Below, in pieces: positions 1-7,731 of a stretch of 34,911 nucleotides of DNA. Origin of the DNA: Pseudomonadota bacterium (GTDB lineage Bacteria > Pseudomonadota > Gammaproteobacteria > Burkholderiales > Ferrovaceae); NCBI GenBank assembly GCA_028873535.1, contig JAGWIJ010000024.1, positions 1 to 34,911 on the forward strand, given 5' to 3'. The position numbers and the translations under genes were made by a program. The stretch's first letter is position 1, and each line of letters opens with the position of its first letter. The notes under the pieces are model-generated. The model was not told the origin of the DNA, did not search any database, and was given only the letters and a program-made list of their open reading frames with translations.

Positions 1-1
1 T

Positions 2-484
2 GGGCACCTCGCCATCAGCAGCCCCTTGCCACCCGGCGCCCTGGCCGATCTTTTCGGCGTGCGCGTGACGCGCGTCGAATCACTGCCGCCGGGCATCGAC
101 GAAACCTTGACCGGCGCCGTCCCGGCGCTGCGCCTGCTGCGCTGGCGTGAACGCCTCGAGCTGTCGCCAGCAGCGCAGGCCGCGGCGCGCTTTGCCGATG
201 GCAGCGCCGCACTGGTGCGCTGCGGCCGCACGCGCTATCTGGCGGGCTGCACCGACGAAGCCGGCTGGCGGGTGCTGCTCGAACAGGCGGCCGCCGATGC
301 CGGTCTTGCCACCGAAGCGCTGCCCATGGGCCTGCGCATCAGTGCGCTGGGCGAATTGCGCATCGCCTGCAATTTTTCTGCTGCCGCTGTCGCCTGGCGA
401 CCTGCGCAGCGCGCCACGCCGCTGCTCGGAGGCGAGCGCATCGCCCCCTGCGACGTGGCGATCTGGAAAGTCGAGGCCAGGTAA
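2..484 (+). CDS. GH42 beta-galactosidase, C-terminal part (5' end outside window)
   Basis: The reading frame is open from the first bases and ends at TAA 482-484, so about 160 C-terminal residues are present and the true start lies upstream. GH42 enzymes hydrolyse terminal beta-galactosides; the catalytic TIM barrel is outside the window. What remains resembles the trimerisation and C-terminal beta domains of the family: a GALADLFGVRVTRVESLPPG segment, then 'ADGSAALVRCGRTRYLAG', 'GLRISALGELRIACNF' and a final 'GERIAPCDVAIWKVEAR', which resembles the usual 'LAPCDVAVW' ending. It lies 85 bases upstream of a sugar-binding protein and on the same strand as a GH36 alpha-galactosidase, which fits a galactoside-use operon. 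The internal TTG at 26 is not a credible start. The family call rests on C-terminal similarity alone. Confidence 0.72.
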   Translation, partial: GHLAISSPLPPGALADLFGVRVTRVESLPPGIDETLTGAVPALRLLRWRERLELSPAAQAAARFADGSAALVRCGRTRYLAGCTDEAGWRVLLEQAAADAGLATEALPMGLRISALGELRIACNFSAAAVAWRPAQRATPLLGGERIAPCDVAIWKVEAR

Positions 485-569
485 AAGGCCGCATCGCGGC
501 ATTGCCATGGTCCGACCTTAGCGTCCCACGAAGGCGCCCCCCAAACCCAGGAACCAACGAGGAGAAAAC

Positions 570-1808
570 ATGAATTTCGGCAAACACTGCAAGCGCCTGG
601 CGCTGACCACCGCGCTTGCCATGAGCACGCTGGCGGCCCAGGCCGGCGAGCTGGTGATCAACACCGACGCTTCGGATCCCGCACCCAAGGCCGCCTTCGA
701 GGCCGTGGTGAAGGATTTCGAAGCCGCCAACCCCGACGTCAAGGTCAAGATCAACACCTTCGACCACGAGGGCTTCAAGACCTCGATCCGCAACTTCCTG
801 TCGGCCGAGGCACCCGACGTCGTCACCTGGTACGCCGGCAACCGCATGGCCCCGTTCGTCAACGCCGGCCTGCTCGACGACGTCAGCGATGTCTGGGCCA
901 AGGAAGGGCTGTCCGACAAGCTCAAGTCGGCCGAGGCCTCGATGACCATCAACGGCAAGAAGTGGGGCGTGCCCTATACCTACTACCAGTGGGGCATCTA
1001 CTACCGCAAGGACATCTTCGCGCGGCTCGGCATCAATCCGCCCAAGACCTGGCCGGAGTTGCTGGCCGCCTGCGCCAAGCTCAAGGCCGACAAAATCACG
1101 CCCTTCGCGATCGGCAGCAAGCAGACCTGGCCTACCGGCGGCTGGTTCGATTACCTGGACCTGCGCGTCAACGGCTACGAATTCCACATGGACCTGACGG
1201 CCGGCAAGGTGCCCTACACCGACAAGCGCGTGCAGGCGGTGTTCGACCGCTGGGACGAACTGGTCAAGCCCGGCTACTTCCTGGCCAACCACCCCTCGTA
1301 CATGTGGCAGGAAGCGCTGCCCGCCTTCGTCAAGGGCGAAGCCGCGATGTACCTGATGGGCAATTTCGCCGTCGCCCCGATGAAGGAAGCCGGACTCAAG
1401 GAGGAGCAGTTGGGCTTCCTGCCGTTCCCCTCCATCACCCCCAACCTGCCGCGCTCCGAAGATGCACCGACCGACACGGTCCACATCCCGGCCAAGGCAC
1501 GCAACAAGGTCGATGCACGGCGCTTCCTGGCCTTCATTGCGCGGGCCGATACCCAGAGCAAGATGAACGGCATCCTGGGCCAACTGCCGGTCAACAAGCA
1601 AGCGCGTCAGCCCGACGACACCTACCTGAAAGCCGGCTTCGCCATGCTGTCCTCGGCGCACGCCCTGGCTCAGTTCTATGACCGCGATGCCCTGCCCGAA
1701 ATGGCCAAAGCCGGCATGGACGGATTCCAGCGCTACATGCTCAATCCCGACAGCCGCAACGAGGTGCTGAAGCGTCTCGAGGAAGTCCGCAGCCGCGTCT
1801 ACAAGTAA
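570..1808 (+). CDS. Sugar ABC transporter periplasmic substrate-binding protein
   Basis: This 412-residue protein is a family 1 extracellular solute-binding protein, expected to bind a sugar in the periplasm and deliver it to the MalF/MalG-type permeases that follow. Residues 1-25 form a signal peptide with a basic N-terminus, a hydrophobic LALTTALAMSTLAAQA core and an AQA cleavage site. The mature protein opens with 'GELVINTDASDPAPKAAFEAV', then 'FEAANPDVKVKINTFDHEGFKT', the usual first-lobe layout, and contains 'APDVVTWYAGNRMAPFVNAG' and 'YYQWGIYYRKDIF' as in the MalE/UgpB group. The start is decided by GAGGAGA at 559-565, five bases from the ATG. Gene context points to an alpha- or beta-galactoside, but ligand identity is inference. 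A strong hairpin follows the stop codon. Confidence 0.93.
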   Translation: MNFGKHCKRLALTTALAMSTLAAQAGELVINTDASDPAPKAAFEAVVKDFEAANPDVKVKINTFDHEGFKTSIRNFLSAEAPDVVTWYAGNRMAPFVNAGLLDDVSDVWAKEGLSDKLKSAEASMTINGKKWGVPYTYYQWGIYYRKDIFARLGINPPKTWPELLAACAKLKADKITPFAIGSKQTWPTGGWFDYLDLRVNGYEFHMDLTAGKVPYTDKRVQAVFDRWDELVKPGYFLANHPSYMWQEALPAFVKGEAAMYLMGNFAVAPMKEAGLKEEQLGFLPFPSITPNLPRSEDAPTDTVHIPAKARNKVDARRFLAFIARADTQSKMNGILGQLPVNKQARQPDDTYLKAGFAMLSSAHALAQFYDRDALPEMAKAGMDGFQRYMLNPDSRNEVLKRLEEVRSRVYK

Positions 1809-1820
1809 GCAGCACCGCTT

Positions 1821-1848
1821 GCCGGACCCGGCCAGCGCCGGGTCCGGC
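1821..1848 (+). promoter_or_regulatory. Intercistronic hairpin between binding-protein and permease genes
   Basis: The arms GCCGGACCCGG (1821-1831) and CCGGGTCCGGC (1838-1848) are perfect 11-bp complements around a 6-base loop. The structure begins 12 bases after the binding-protein stop, ends just before the permease Shine-Dalgarno, and has no U-tract. In maltose-type operons such hairpins protect the 3' end of the binding-protein message and lower downstream expression. That role is inferred here. Confidence 0.7.
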
Positions 1849-1863
1849 ATGGAGAAGCCCGCA

Positions 1864-2796
1864 ATGACGACGACCTCGCCCCCTTCACTGGCCGCAGCCC
1901 ACGACGCCGCAGACGGCTGGTGGGCACGCCATCAGCGCGCCCTGGCGCCAGTGCTGTTCCTGCTGCCGGCCGCCCTGATGTTCACGGTCTATGTGATCGC
2001 GCCGATCTTCCAGTCGATCGCGATCAGCTTCACCGATTGGGATGGTCTGGGCGTGAAGCGCTTCATCGGTTTCGGCAACTACGTCGAGCTCGCCAGCGAC
2101 CCCGACTTCCGCACCGCCATGTTCAACAATGTGATCTGGCTGCTCGGCTACCTGCTGGCCATCCCGATCGGGCTTGCCATGGCGCTGTTCCTCAACCAGA
2201 CGGTCTTCGGCATCCGCCTGATCAAGGCGCTGTTCTTCTTTCCCTTCGTGATCTCGCAAGTCGTGGTCGGGCTGGTGTTCAGCTGGTTCTACGACCCGAC
2301 CAACGGCCTGCTGTTCCATGTCCTGCGCGCACTCGGCCTGCCGCCGGTCGCCGTGCTGTCCGACGAGCATCTGGTCACCTACGGCATCGTCGCCGCAGGC
2401 CTCTATCCGCAGATCGCCTACTGCATGATCCTGTACCTGACCGGGCTCAACAACGTGCGCGCGGACCTGATCGAGGCCGCGCGTCTCGAAGGCGCGCGCG
2501 GCTTCAGCCTGCTGTGGCATGTGGTGCTGCCGCAGCTGCGACCGGCCACCTTCATCGCCGTCGTGGTCACCGTGGTGGGATCCTTGCGCAGCTTCGACAT
2601 GATCTCGATCATGACCCAGGGCGGGCCCTACGGATCGTCGCGCGTGCTGGCCTACTACATGTACGAGCAGGCACTGAGCGAGTATGGCTACCGCATGGGC
2701 TATGGCACGGCCATCGCCACCGTGCTGTTTCTGGTGATGCTGGTCTATATCGTGTTCGTGCTGGCGCAGATCTGGCGTCAGGAACGGGAGCTCTGA
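1864..2796 (+). CDS. Sugar ABC transporter permease, MalF type
   Basis: From ATG 1864 this encodes 310 residues with about six membrane segments and forms one half of the inner-membrane channel of the sugar importer. The first helix is 'VLFLLPAALMFTVYVIAPIF', followed by 'SFTDWDG' and a periplasmic loop typical of MalF/UgpA proteins. The EAA loop that docks on the ATPase begins near residue 204: 'EAARLEGARGFSLLWHVVLP'. I chose 1864 because GGAGAA at 1851-1856 is correctly spaced. An in-frame ATG at 1849 and a TTG at 1819 lie within or before the intercistronic hairpin and lack a ribosome-binding site. The second permease starts one base after the TGA, so the pair is translated together. Confidence 0.92.
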   Translation: MTTTSPPSLAAAHDAADGWWARHQRALAPVLFLLPAALMFTVYVIAPIFQSIAISFTDWDGLGVKRFIGFGNYVELASDPDFRTAMFNNVIWLLGYLLAIPIGLAMALFLNQTVFGIRLIKALFFFPFVISQVVVGLVFSWFYDPTNGLLFHVLRALGLPPVAVLSDEHLVTYGIVAAGLYPQIAYCMILYLTGLNNVRADLIEAARLEGARGFSLLWHVVLPQLRPATFIAVVVTVVGSLRSFDMISIMTQGGPYGSSRVLAYYMYEQALSEYGYRMGYGTAIATVLFLVMLVYIVFVLAQIWRQEREL

Positions 2797-2797
2797 C

Positions 2798-3649
2798 ATG
2801 TTTCCCACTCCGATCGCCCAGACCGGCATGCCGGTGCGGATGCTCTACGGCATCGCGCTGCCCCTGTCGCTGCTGATCTGGCTGCTGCCGATCATTGGCG
2901 TCGCCATGACCTCGGTACGCGGTCAGGCCGATCTGACCGCCGGCAACTACTGGGGCTGGCCCACCCACTGGCAGATGATCCAGAACTACACCGCGGTCTT
3001 CCACAACACCCCCATCCTGCACTACATCGGCAACAGCTTCCTGGTCACCCTGCCCACCGTGGCCGGCGCCGTCGCACTGAGCTGCATGGCCGGCTTCGCG
3101 CTGGGCATCTACCGCTTCCGATTCAACCTGCTGCTGTTCTTCATCTTCGTCGGCGGCAACTTCATCCCCTTCCAGATCCTGATGGTGCCGGTGCGCGACC
3201 TCAGCCTGCGCCTCGGCCTGTATGACACGGTGATGGGGCTGGTGCTGTTCCACACGGCGTTCCAGACCGGCTTCTGCACCTTCTTCATGCGCAATTTCAT
3301 CCGCGAACTGCCGAGCGAACTGGTCGACGCCGCACGCGTCGAGGGCGCGACCGAGTTCCAGATCTTCTGGAAAGTGGTGCTGCCGCTGACGCGCCCGGCC
3401 ATCGCCGCCCTGGCGGTGCTGATCTTCACCTTCATCTGGAACGACTATTTCTGGGCCACCGTGCTGATCCAGGGCGACCACGCCATGCCGGTGACCGGCG
3501 GCCTGAAGTCGCTGAACGGCGAATGGGTGGCGCAATGGCAGCTGGTCTCGGCCGGCTCGATCGTCGCTGCGCTGCCGCCGGTGCTGATCTTTTTCCTGAT
3601 GCAGCGGCATTTCATCGCCGGCCTGACCCTGGGCGCGAACAAGGGCTGA
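2798..3649 (+). CDS. Sugar ABC transporter permease, MalG type
   Basis: This 283-residue integral membrane protein is the second channel subunit, of the MalG/UgpE class. The N-terminal helix is 'MLYGIALPLSLLIWLLPIIG', the periplasmic part contains 'NYTAVFHNTPILHYIGNS', and about five further hydrophobic segments follow. The EAA loop near residue 177 reads 'DAARVEGATEFQIFWKVVLP'. Its ATG begins one base after the upstream stop, with GGGAGC from the end of the upstream gene as ribosome-binding site. Five bases separate its stop from the alpha-galactosidase start, so the four genes form one operon. No ATPase gene of the MsiK/UgpC/MalK type lies in the window; it may be upstream or shared with another importer. 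Confidence 0.93.
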   Translation: MFPTPIAQTGMPVRMLYGIALPLSLLIWLLPIIGVAMTSVRGQADLTAGNYWGWPTHWQMIQNYTAVFHNTPILHYIGNSFLVTLPTVAGAVALSCMAGFALGIYRFRFNLLLFFIFVGGNFIPFQILMVPVRDLSLRLGLYDTVMGLVLFHTAFQTGFCTFFMRNFIRELPSELVDAARVEGATEFQIFWKVVLPLTRPAIAALAVLIFTFIWNDYFWATVLIQGDHAMPVTGGLKSLNGEWVAQWQLVSAGSIVAALPPVLIFFLMQRHFIAGLTLGANKG

Positions 3650-3654
3650 GCGAC

Positions 3655-5847
3655 ATGGATACCCGACTGCTGCGGCTCGAAGCTGCGTGTTTCGAGCTGC
3701 TGCTCGAACGACGCGACCCGGCGCAGCCGCTGTGGCGCCAGTTCGGCGCCCGCAGCGCAGCGCCCCTGGACGCCTGGCCACAGGGCGACGCCCGCCCGAC
3801 GCCGCCCAATGCCCTCGACGTTGATCCGGCGCTGACGATCCTGCCCACCCACGGCCTGGGCTGGTTCCACCAGCCCGCGCTGGCCGGAGCACGCTGCGGT
3901 GACCGTCTCGGTTCCGGACGCGACTGGTGCCAGGACTTCCGGCTCGTCGATGTCGAAGCCGACGCACGGCACTGGCGGTTCACTCTTGAGGATCCGGTGG
4001 CGCGCCTGCGTGTGCGCCAGCACTGGCAGCTCGATCCGGGCGGCGACGTCGTCACCACGCACGTGGAACTCGAGAACCTGGGCACGGAAGATTTCCGCGT
4101 CGACTGGCTGGCGGCCGCCTGCGTGCCGCTGCCGGTGCACGCCGAGCAGGTGATCGGCTTCGCCGGCCGCTGGTCGCTCGAATTCCAGCAGCACCGCGAA
4201 ACGCTGGGCATTGCCACCTGGCGCCGCGACTGCCGGCGCGGGCGCAATGGACATCAGGCCTTCCCGGCCGTGCTGGTCGGTTCCGTGCTGGCCGATGACG
4301 AAGGGCCGGCTTGGGGCGCCCACCTTGCCTGGAGCGGCAACCACACCCTGCTGATCGAGCCCCTGGCCGATGGCCGACGCATGCTGCAGCTGGGGGAATG
4401 GCTGGCGCCCGGCGAAGTGGTGTTGCGCCCAGGCGAGCGCCATCGCACGCCCGATGCCCTGCTGGCCTTCAGTGACCAGGGACTGAACGGCCTGGCCGCC
4501 GGCTTCCATCGCCACATGCGCACCCAGATCCTGCACTGGCCGGCCGGGCAGCCGATGACGCCGCGCCCGGTGCACCTCAATACCTGGGAGGCCGTGTACT
4601 TCCGCCATGACCTGGCAGCACTCAAGGACCTCGCGGCCGCTGCAGCCGAGGTGGGCGTCGAGCGCTTCGTGCTCGACGACGGCTGGTTTCATCGGCGCAA
4701 TGACGACCACACCTCGCTTGGCGACTGGTGGCCGGACGCCGCCAAGTACCCGCACGGCCTGGGGCCGCTGATCGAGCACGTGCATGCGCTGGGCATGCAG
4801 TTCGGCCTGTGGGTCGAGCCGGAGATGATCAGCCCGGACAGCGAACTGTTCCGCGCCCATCCCGACTGGGCGCTCGAAATGGCCGGCCGCGACCGGGTGC
4901 TGGGACGCCACCAACTGGTGCTCGACCTGGCGCGCCCGGAAGTCGCCGATCACCTGTTTGTCCGCCTGGACACGCTGCTGCGTGCCCACCGGATCGACTA
5001 CCTCAAATGGGACATGAACCGCGACCTCGCAACCGCTGCCGAGGGCGCCGACCACCGTGGCCCGGCCGCCTACCGCCGCAGTCTGCTGGCACTCTATGGC
5101 CTGATCGACCGGCTGCGCGCCGCCCATCCGGCACTCGAAATCGAGAGCTGCTCATCGGGTGGCGCGCGCGCCGATGCCGGCATCCTGCGGCGCACCCATC
5201 GCGTCTGGACCAGCGACTGCAACGACGCGCTCACACGGATTGCCATCCAGAGCGGCGCGCTGCGCCTGCTGCCACCGGAGGTGCTGGGCGCCCATATCGG
5301 CCCCGCGGTGTCGCACACCACCGGACGCCGCCACAGCCTGGCATTCCGCGCGGCGGTTGCGCTGTTCGGCCACCTCGGCATCGAAGCCGACGTGCGCGAG
5401 CTGGATCCGGCGGCACGCGCGGAATTGCGGCGCTGGGTGGAGCTGCACAAGCGCTGGCGCAGCGTGCTGCACGGCGGCGTGCTGCGCCAGGGACGGCTGC
5501 CGGGTCTGGCCTGGGTCCAGGCCACCGCGCTCGACGGCCGGCGCGCCTTGCTGGCGATCTATCGCGTCGCGGAAGACCTGGGTCGCCACATGCCCACGCT
5601 GCCGCTGCGCGGACTCGCCGACCAGGTGCGCTATCAGGTCCGTGCCGTGCATCTGCCGGCGGTACCCCACGGCCGCGAAGTGGCGCCGCTGCTGACGGCG
5701 CTGGCTGGCGCCGGCCTCGAACTCGATGGCGCAACGCTGGCCGCCTTGGGTCCGCCCCTGCCGCCGCTGCCGCCTGAAAGTGCGGTGGTGATCGAGATCA
5801 TCGCAGCGGACGGGGCAACGCAAGCGCGCGCGATCGCCTTAGAATAG
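3655..5847 (+). CDS. GH36 alpha-galactosidase
   Basis: This 730-residue enzyme hydrolyses terminal alpha-1,6-galactosides such as melibiose and raffinose. Layout fits GH36: an N-terminal beta-sandwich (about 1-300), a central TIM barrel starting near 'PVHLNTWEAVYFRHD', and a C-terminal beta domain. The nucleophile is Asp453 in 'YLKWDMNRD' and the acid/base is Asp521 in 'VWTSDCNDALTR'. 'EIESCSSGGARAD' is the substrate-binding loop, and 'FVLDDGWFHRRNDD' and 'GLWVEPEMISPDSEL' are family signatures. No signal peptide is seen, so it is probably cytoplasmic and acts on imported oligosaccharides. The start at ATG 3655 follows AAGGGCTGAG from the end of the permease gene; an earlier in-frame start at 3523 would overlap the permease heavily. 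'SDCNDA' departs slightly from the usual SDNTDA. Confidence 0.95.
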   Translation: MDTRLLRLEAACFELLLERRDPAQPLWRQFGARSAAPLDAWPQGDARPTPPNALDVDPALTILPTHGLGWFHQPALAGARCGDRLGSGRDWCQDFRLVDVEADARHWRFTLEDPVARLRVRQHWQLDPGGDVVTTHVELENLGTEDFRVDWLAAACVPLPVHAEQVIGFAGRWSLEFQQHRETLGIATWRRDCRRGRNGHQAFPAVLVGSVLADDEGPAWGAHLAWSGNHTLLIEPLADGRRMLQLGEWLAPGEVVLRPGERHRTPDALLAFSDQGLNGLAAGFHRHMRTQILHWPAGQPMTPRPVHLNTWEAVYFRHDLAALKDLAAAAAEVGVERFVLDDGWFHRRNDDHTSLGDWWPDAAKYPHGLGPLIEHVHALGMQFGLWVEPEMISPDSELFRAHPDWALEMAGRDRVLGRHQLVLDLARPEVADHLFVRLDTLLRAHRIDYLKWDMNRDLATAAEGADHRGPAAYRRSLLALYGLIDRLRAAHPALEIESCSSGGARADAGILRRTHRVWTSDCNDALTRIAIQSGALRLLPPEVLGAHIGPAVSHTTGRRHSLAFRAAVALFGHLGIEADVRELDPAARAELRRWVELHKRWRSVLHGGVLRQGRLPGLAWVQATALDGRRALLAIYRVAEDLGRHMPTLPLRGLADQVRYQVRAVHLPAVPHGREVAPLLTALAGAGLELDGATLAALGPPLPPLPPESAVVIEIIAADGATQARAIALE

Positions 5848-5889
5848 GCGCCAGCGCGCGCGTCAGCGCCCCCTCCGGAGAGCCCAGCC

Positions 5890-6684
5890 ATGGCCGCCAT
5901 TCCTGCCCAGAGCGCCGAACTCGTACTGCGTGATGATCGCGACGGTGTGTGCACGCTGTGGCTCAATCGCCCGCTCCAGTTCAATGCCCTGTCCGAGGCC
6001 ATGCTCGATGCCCTGCAGGCCCGGCTGGCCGAAGTCGCCACCGACCCGGCCGTGCGCGTGGTGGTGCTGGCGGCCTCCGGCAAGGCCTTCTGCGCCGGAC
6101 ACGACCTGCGCGAGATGCAGGCCAGCCGCCGCCTCGACGACTACCAGCGGCTGTTCACGCGCTGTTGCGGCATGATGCAGCAGATCCAGGCGCTGCCGGT
6201 GCCGGTGATCGCGCGCGTGCATGGCATCGCGACGGCGGCCGGCTGCCAGCTGGTCGCCACCTGCGACCTCGCCATCGCGGCCGACACCGCGCGCTTCGCG
6301 GTTTCCGGCATCAATGTCGGGCTGTTCTGCGCCACGCCGTCGGTAGCGCTGTCGCGCAATGTGTCGACCAAGCGCGCCTTCGACATGCTGGTCAGCGGCC
6401 GCTTCATCGATGCCGCCACCGCGGCCGACTGGGGACTGATCAACCAGACCGTGCCCGAGGCCGAACTCGATGCGGCGGTCGCGGCCAAGGCCGCCGAGAT
6501 CGTGGCCAAAAGCGCGGCGGCGATCCGCCACGGCAAGGCCATGTTCTACCGTCAGCGCGAACTGCCCGTGGCCGAAGCCTATGCCCTGGCGGCCGGCGCC
6601 ATGGCCTGCAACATGATGGAAGAAGACGCCGACGAGGGACTGCAGGCCTTCCTCGCCAAGCGCGCGCCGCACTGGCGTTCCTGA
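5890..6684 (+). CDS. Enoyl-CoA hydratase/isomerase-like protein (ECHDC3-like, catalytic Glu missing)
   Basis: This 264-residue crotonase-fold protein has an intact oxyanion-hole segment, 'GKAFCAGHDLREMQ' (residues 65-77), and CoA-pocket sequence 'VHGIATAAGCQLVATCDLAIA'. At the positions of the two catalytic glutamates of classical enoyl-CoA hydratase it has Gln120 ('GCQL' for GCEL) and the segment 'GLFCATPSVALSR' near residues 144-156. That pattern matches the ECHDC3 subgroup, whose reaction is poorly defined, so hydration of enoyl-CoA should not be assumed. A CCGGAGAG ribosome-binding site (5874-5881) precedes the ATG. It follows the alpha-galactosidase by 42 bases on the same strand but is functionally unrelated to it, and a promoter-like motif begins 16 bases after its stop. 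Confidence 0.88.
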   Translation: MAAIPAQSAELVLRDDRDGVCTLWLNRPLQFNALSEAMLDALQARLAEVATDPAVRVVVLAASGKAFCAGHDLREMQASRRLDDYQRLFTRCCGMMQQIQALPVPVIARVHGIATAAGCQLVATCDLAIAADTARFAVSGINVGLFCATPSVALSRNVSTKRAFDMLVSGRFIDAATAADWGLINQTVPEAELDAAVAAKAAEIVAKSAAAIRHGKAMFYRQRELPVAEAYALAAGAMACNMMEEDADEGLQAFLAKRAPHWRS

Positions 6685-6700
6685 CGTCGGCCACGCCGAT

Positions 6701-6731
6701 GGAATAAAACCGGGCGCGGTCCGGTCGATAC
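6701..6731 (+). promoter_or_regulatory. Candidate ECF-sigma promoter for the metallophosphoesterase/sigma/anti-sigma unit
   Basis: GGAATAAAAC at 6701-6710 and GTCGATAC at 6724-6731 lie at a spacing (17 bases between GGAATA and GTCG) like the GGAAT / GTC-type elements of many extracytoplasmic-function sigma factors. A start near 6738 would give a leader of about 60 bases before the metallophosphoesterase ATG. Autoregulation by the sigma factor at 7732 is inferred. Confidence 0.5.
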
Positions 6732-6796
6732 GGTTGAGGCCGGCAGGTGTCGCCTGCACTGCGGCCCGCTCCGCCATCAACAGGGATCCCGCCATC

Positions 6797-7666
6797 ATGA
6801 ATCGCCGTGACTTTCTCACGCTTGCCGCCGTCGGTGGCGGTGCCGTCTTCGCTTCGGCACTGCCGGGCATGGCCCGGGCTGCCGGCAAGGACTTCTATTT
6901 CGTGCAGCTGTCGGACAGCCACTGGGGCTACCAGGGGCCCGCCAATCCCGACGCCAGGATCACCCTGCCCAAGGCGGTGGCAGCCGTGAACGCTCTCGAG
7001 CAGCCGCCCGCCTTCATCGTGTTCACCGGCGATCTCACGCACACCACCGATGACCCCGCCGAGCGGCGTCGCCGCATGAGCGAGTTCAAGTCCATCACCG
7101 CCGAGCTCAAGGTGCGCGACATCCACTACCTGGCCGGCGAGCACGATGCCTCGCTGGACCACGGCGAAGCCTTCCACGAACTGTTCGGCCCCAGCTGGTA
7201 CGCCTTCGATCATCAGGGCGTGCATTTCGTGGCGATCGACAACGTGTCCGACCCCGGCGCGCGCGTCGATGACGCCCAGCTCGACTGGCTGCGTGCCGAC
7301 CTGGCAAAGCTGGCGGCCGGGACCTCCGTGGTGGTGCTCACGCACCGCCCCTTGTTCGATCTGGCGCCCAACTGGGGCTGGGCCACACGCAATGGCCAGG
7401 CGGTGGTCGACATCCTGCTGCCCTATCCCAACGTGACGGTGTTCTACGGCCACATCCATCAGGAGCTCCATCACCAGACCGGGCATATCACCCATCATTC
7501 AGCGCGCTCGCTGATCTTTCCGCTGCCGGCACCGGGCTCGCAGGACAAGCGCACGCCGCTGCCCTGGGATCCGGCCATGCCCTACCGTGGTCTCGGCTTC
7601 CGCGGCATCGCCAAGGCCGATGCCGATAGCTGGCAGATCCACGAGTACCCGGTGGTGCGCACGTGA
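6797..7666 (+). CDS. Tat-exported metallophosphoesterase
   Basis: This 289-residue calcineurin-like phosphoesterase is predicted to be periplasmic. The N-terminus 'MNRRDFLTLAAVGGGAVFAS' is a twin-arginine-type signal ending near 'GMARA'. Metal ligands appear in order: D40-S-H42 ('QLSDSHWG'), G78-D79 ('FTGDLTH'), 'GEHD' at 114-117, H183 ('LTHRPL') and 'GHIHQELH' from 219. The usual GNHD motif is GEHD, with Glu in place of the Asn ligand. I recall GEHD from other Tat-signalled members of this family, so it may be a subgroup trait rather than damage. ATG 6797 is preferred over an upstream in-frame TTG at 6734 because it places the Tat signal at the N-terminus. It heads a unit with an ECF sigma factor and anti-sigma factor. 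The substrate is unknown. Confidence 0.87.
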   Translation: MNRRDFLTLAAVGGGAVFASALPGMARAAGKDFYFVQLSDSHWGYQGPANPDARITLPKAVAAVNALEQPPAFIVFTGDLTHTTDDPAERRRRMSEFKSITAELKVRDIHYLAGEHDASLDHGEAFHELFGPSWYAFDHQGVHFVAIDNVSDPGARVDDAQLDWLRADLAKLAAGTSVVVLTHRPLFDLAPNWGWATRNGQAVVDILLPYPNVTVFYGHIHQELHHQTGHITHHSARSLIFPLPAPGSQDKRTPLPWDPAMPYRGLGFRGIAKADADSWQIHEYPVVRT

Positions 7667-7728
7667 GCGGCGCCTTCTGTGGCGAGGAACACGAGCAGAT
7701 GCACGATCCGCTGGTGGTCCGTGCCTGA
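7663..7728 (+). CDS. Possible 21-residue ORF between metallophosphoesterase and sigma factor
   Basis: A GTG at 7663 overlaps the metallophosphoesterase TGA (GTGA) and opens a 21-codon frame ending at TGA 7726-7728, three bases before the sigma-factor ATG. The peptide has one Cys, two His and an acidic middle (CGEEHEQMHD). The exact fit suggests translational coupling across the gap, either as a real micropeptide or simply a way to carry ribosomes to the sigma gene. No homologue is recognised, and a frame this short can arise by chance. Confidence 0.25.
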   Translation: MSGAFCGEEHEQMHDPLVVRA

Positions 7729-7731
7729 TCG

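Noticed and set aside
485-569. Terminator or operator between the GH42 gene and the binding protein
   Set aside because: Only a weak 5-bp GCCGC/GCGGC stem is visible, with no U-tract; it is too slight to report as a feature.
339-1850. Long open frame on the minus strand opposite the sugar-binding protein
   Set aside because: The plus-strand product is a clear binding protein with signal peptide and ribosome-binding site; the antisense frame is a low-complexity by-product of GC-rich third positions.
3445-5127. 560-codon minus-strand frame opposite the permease and alpha-galactosidase
   Set aside because: It overlaps two well-supported genes and has no recognisable domain or start signal.
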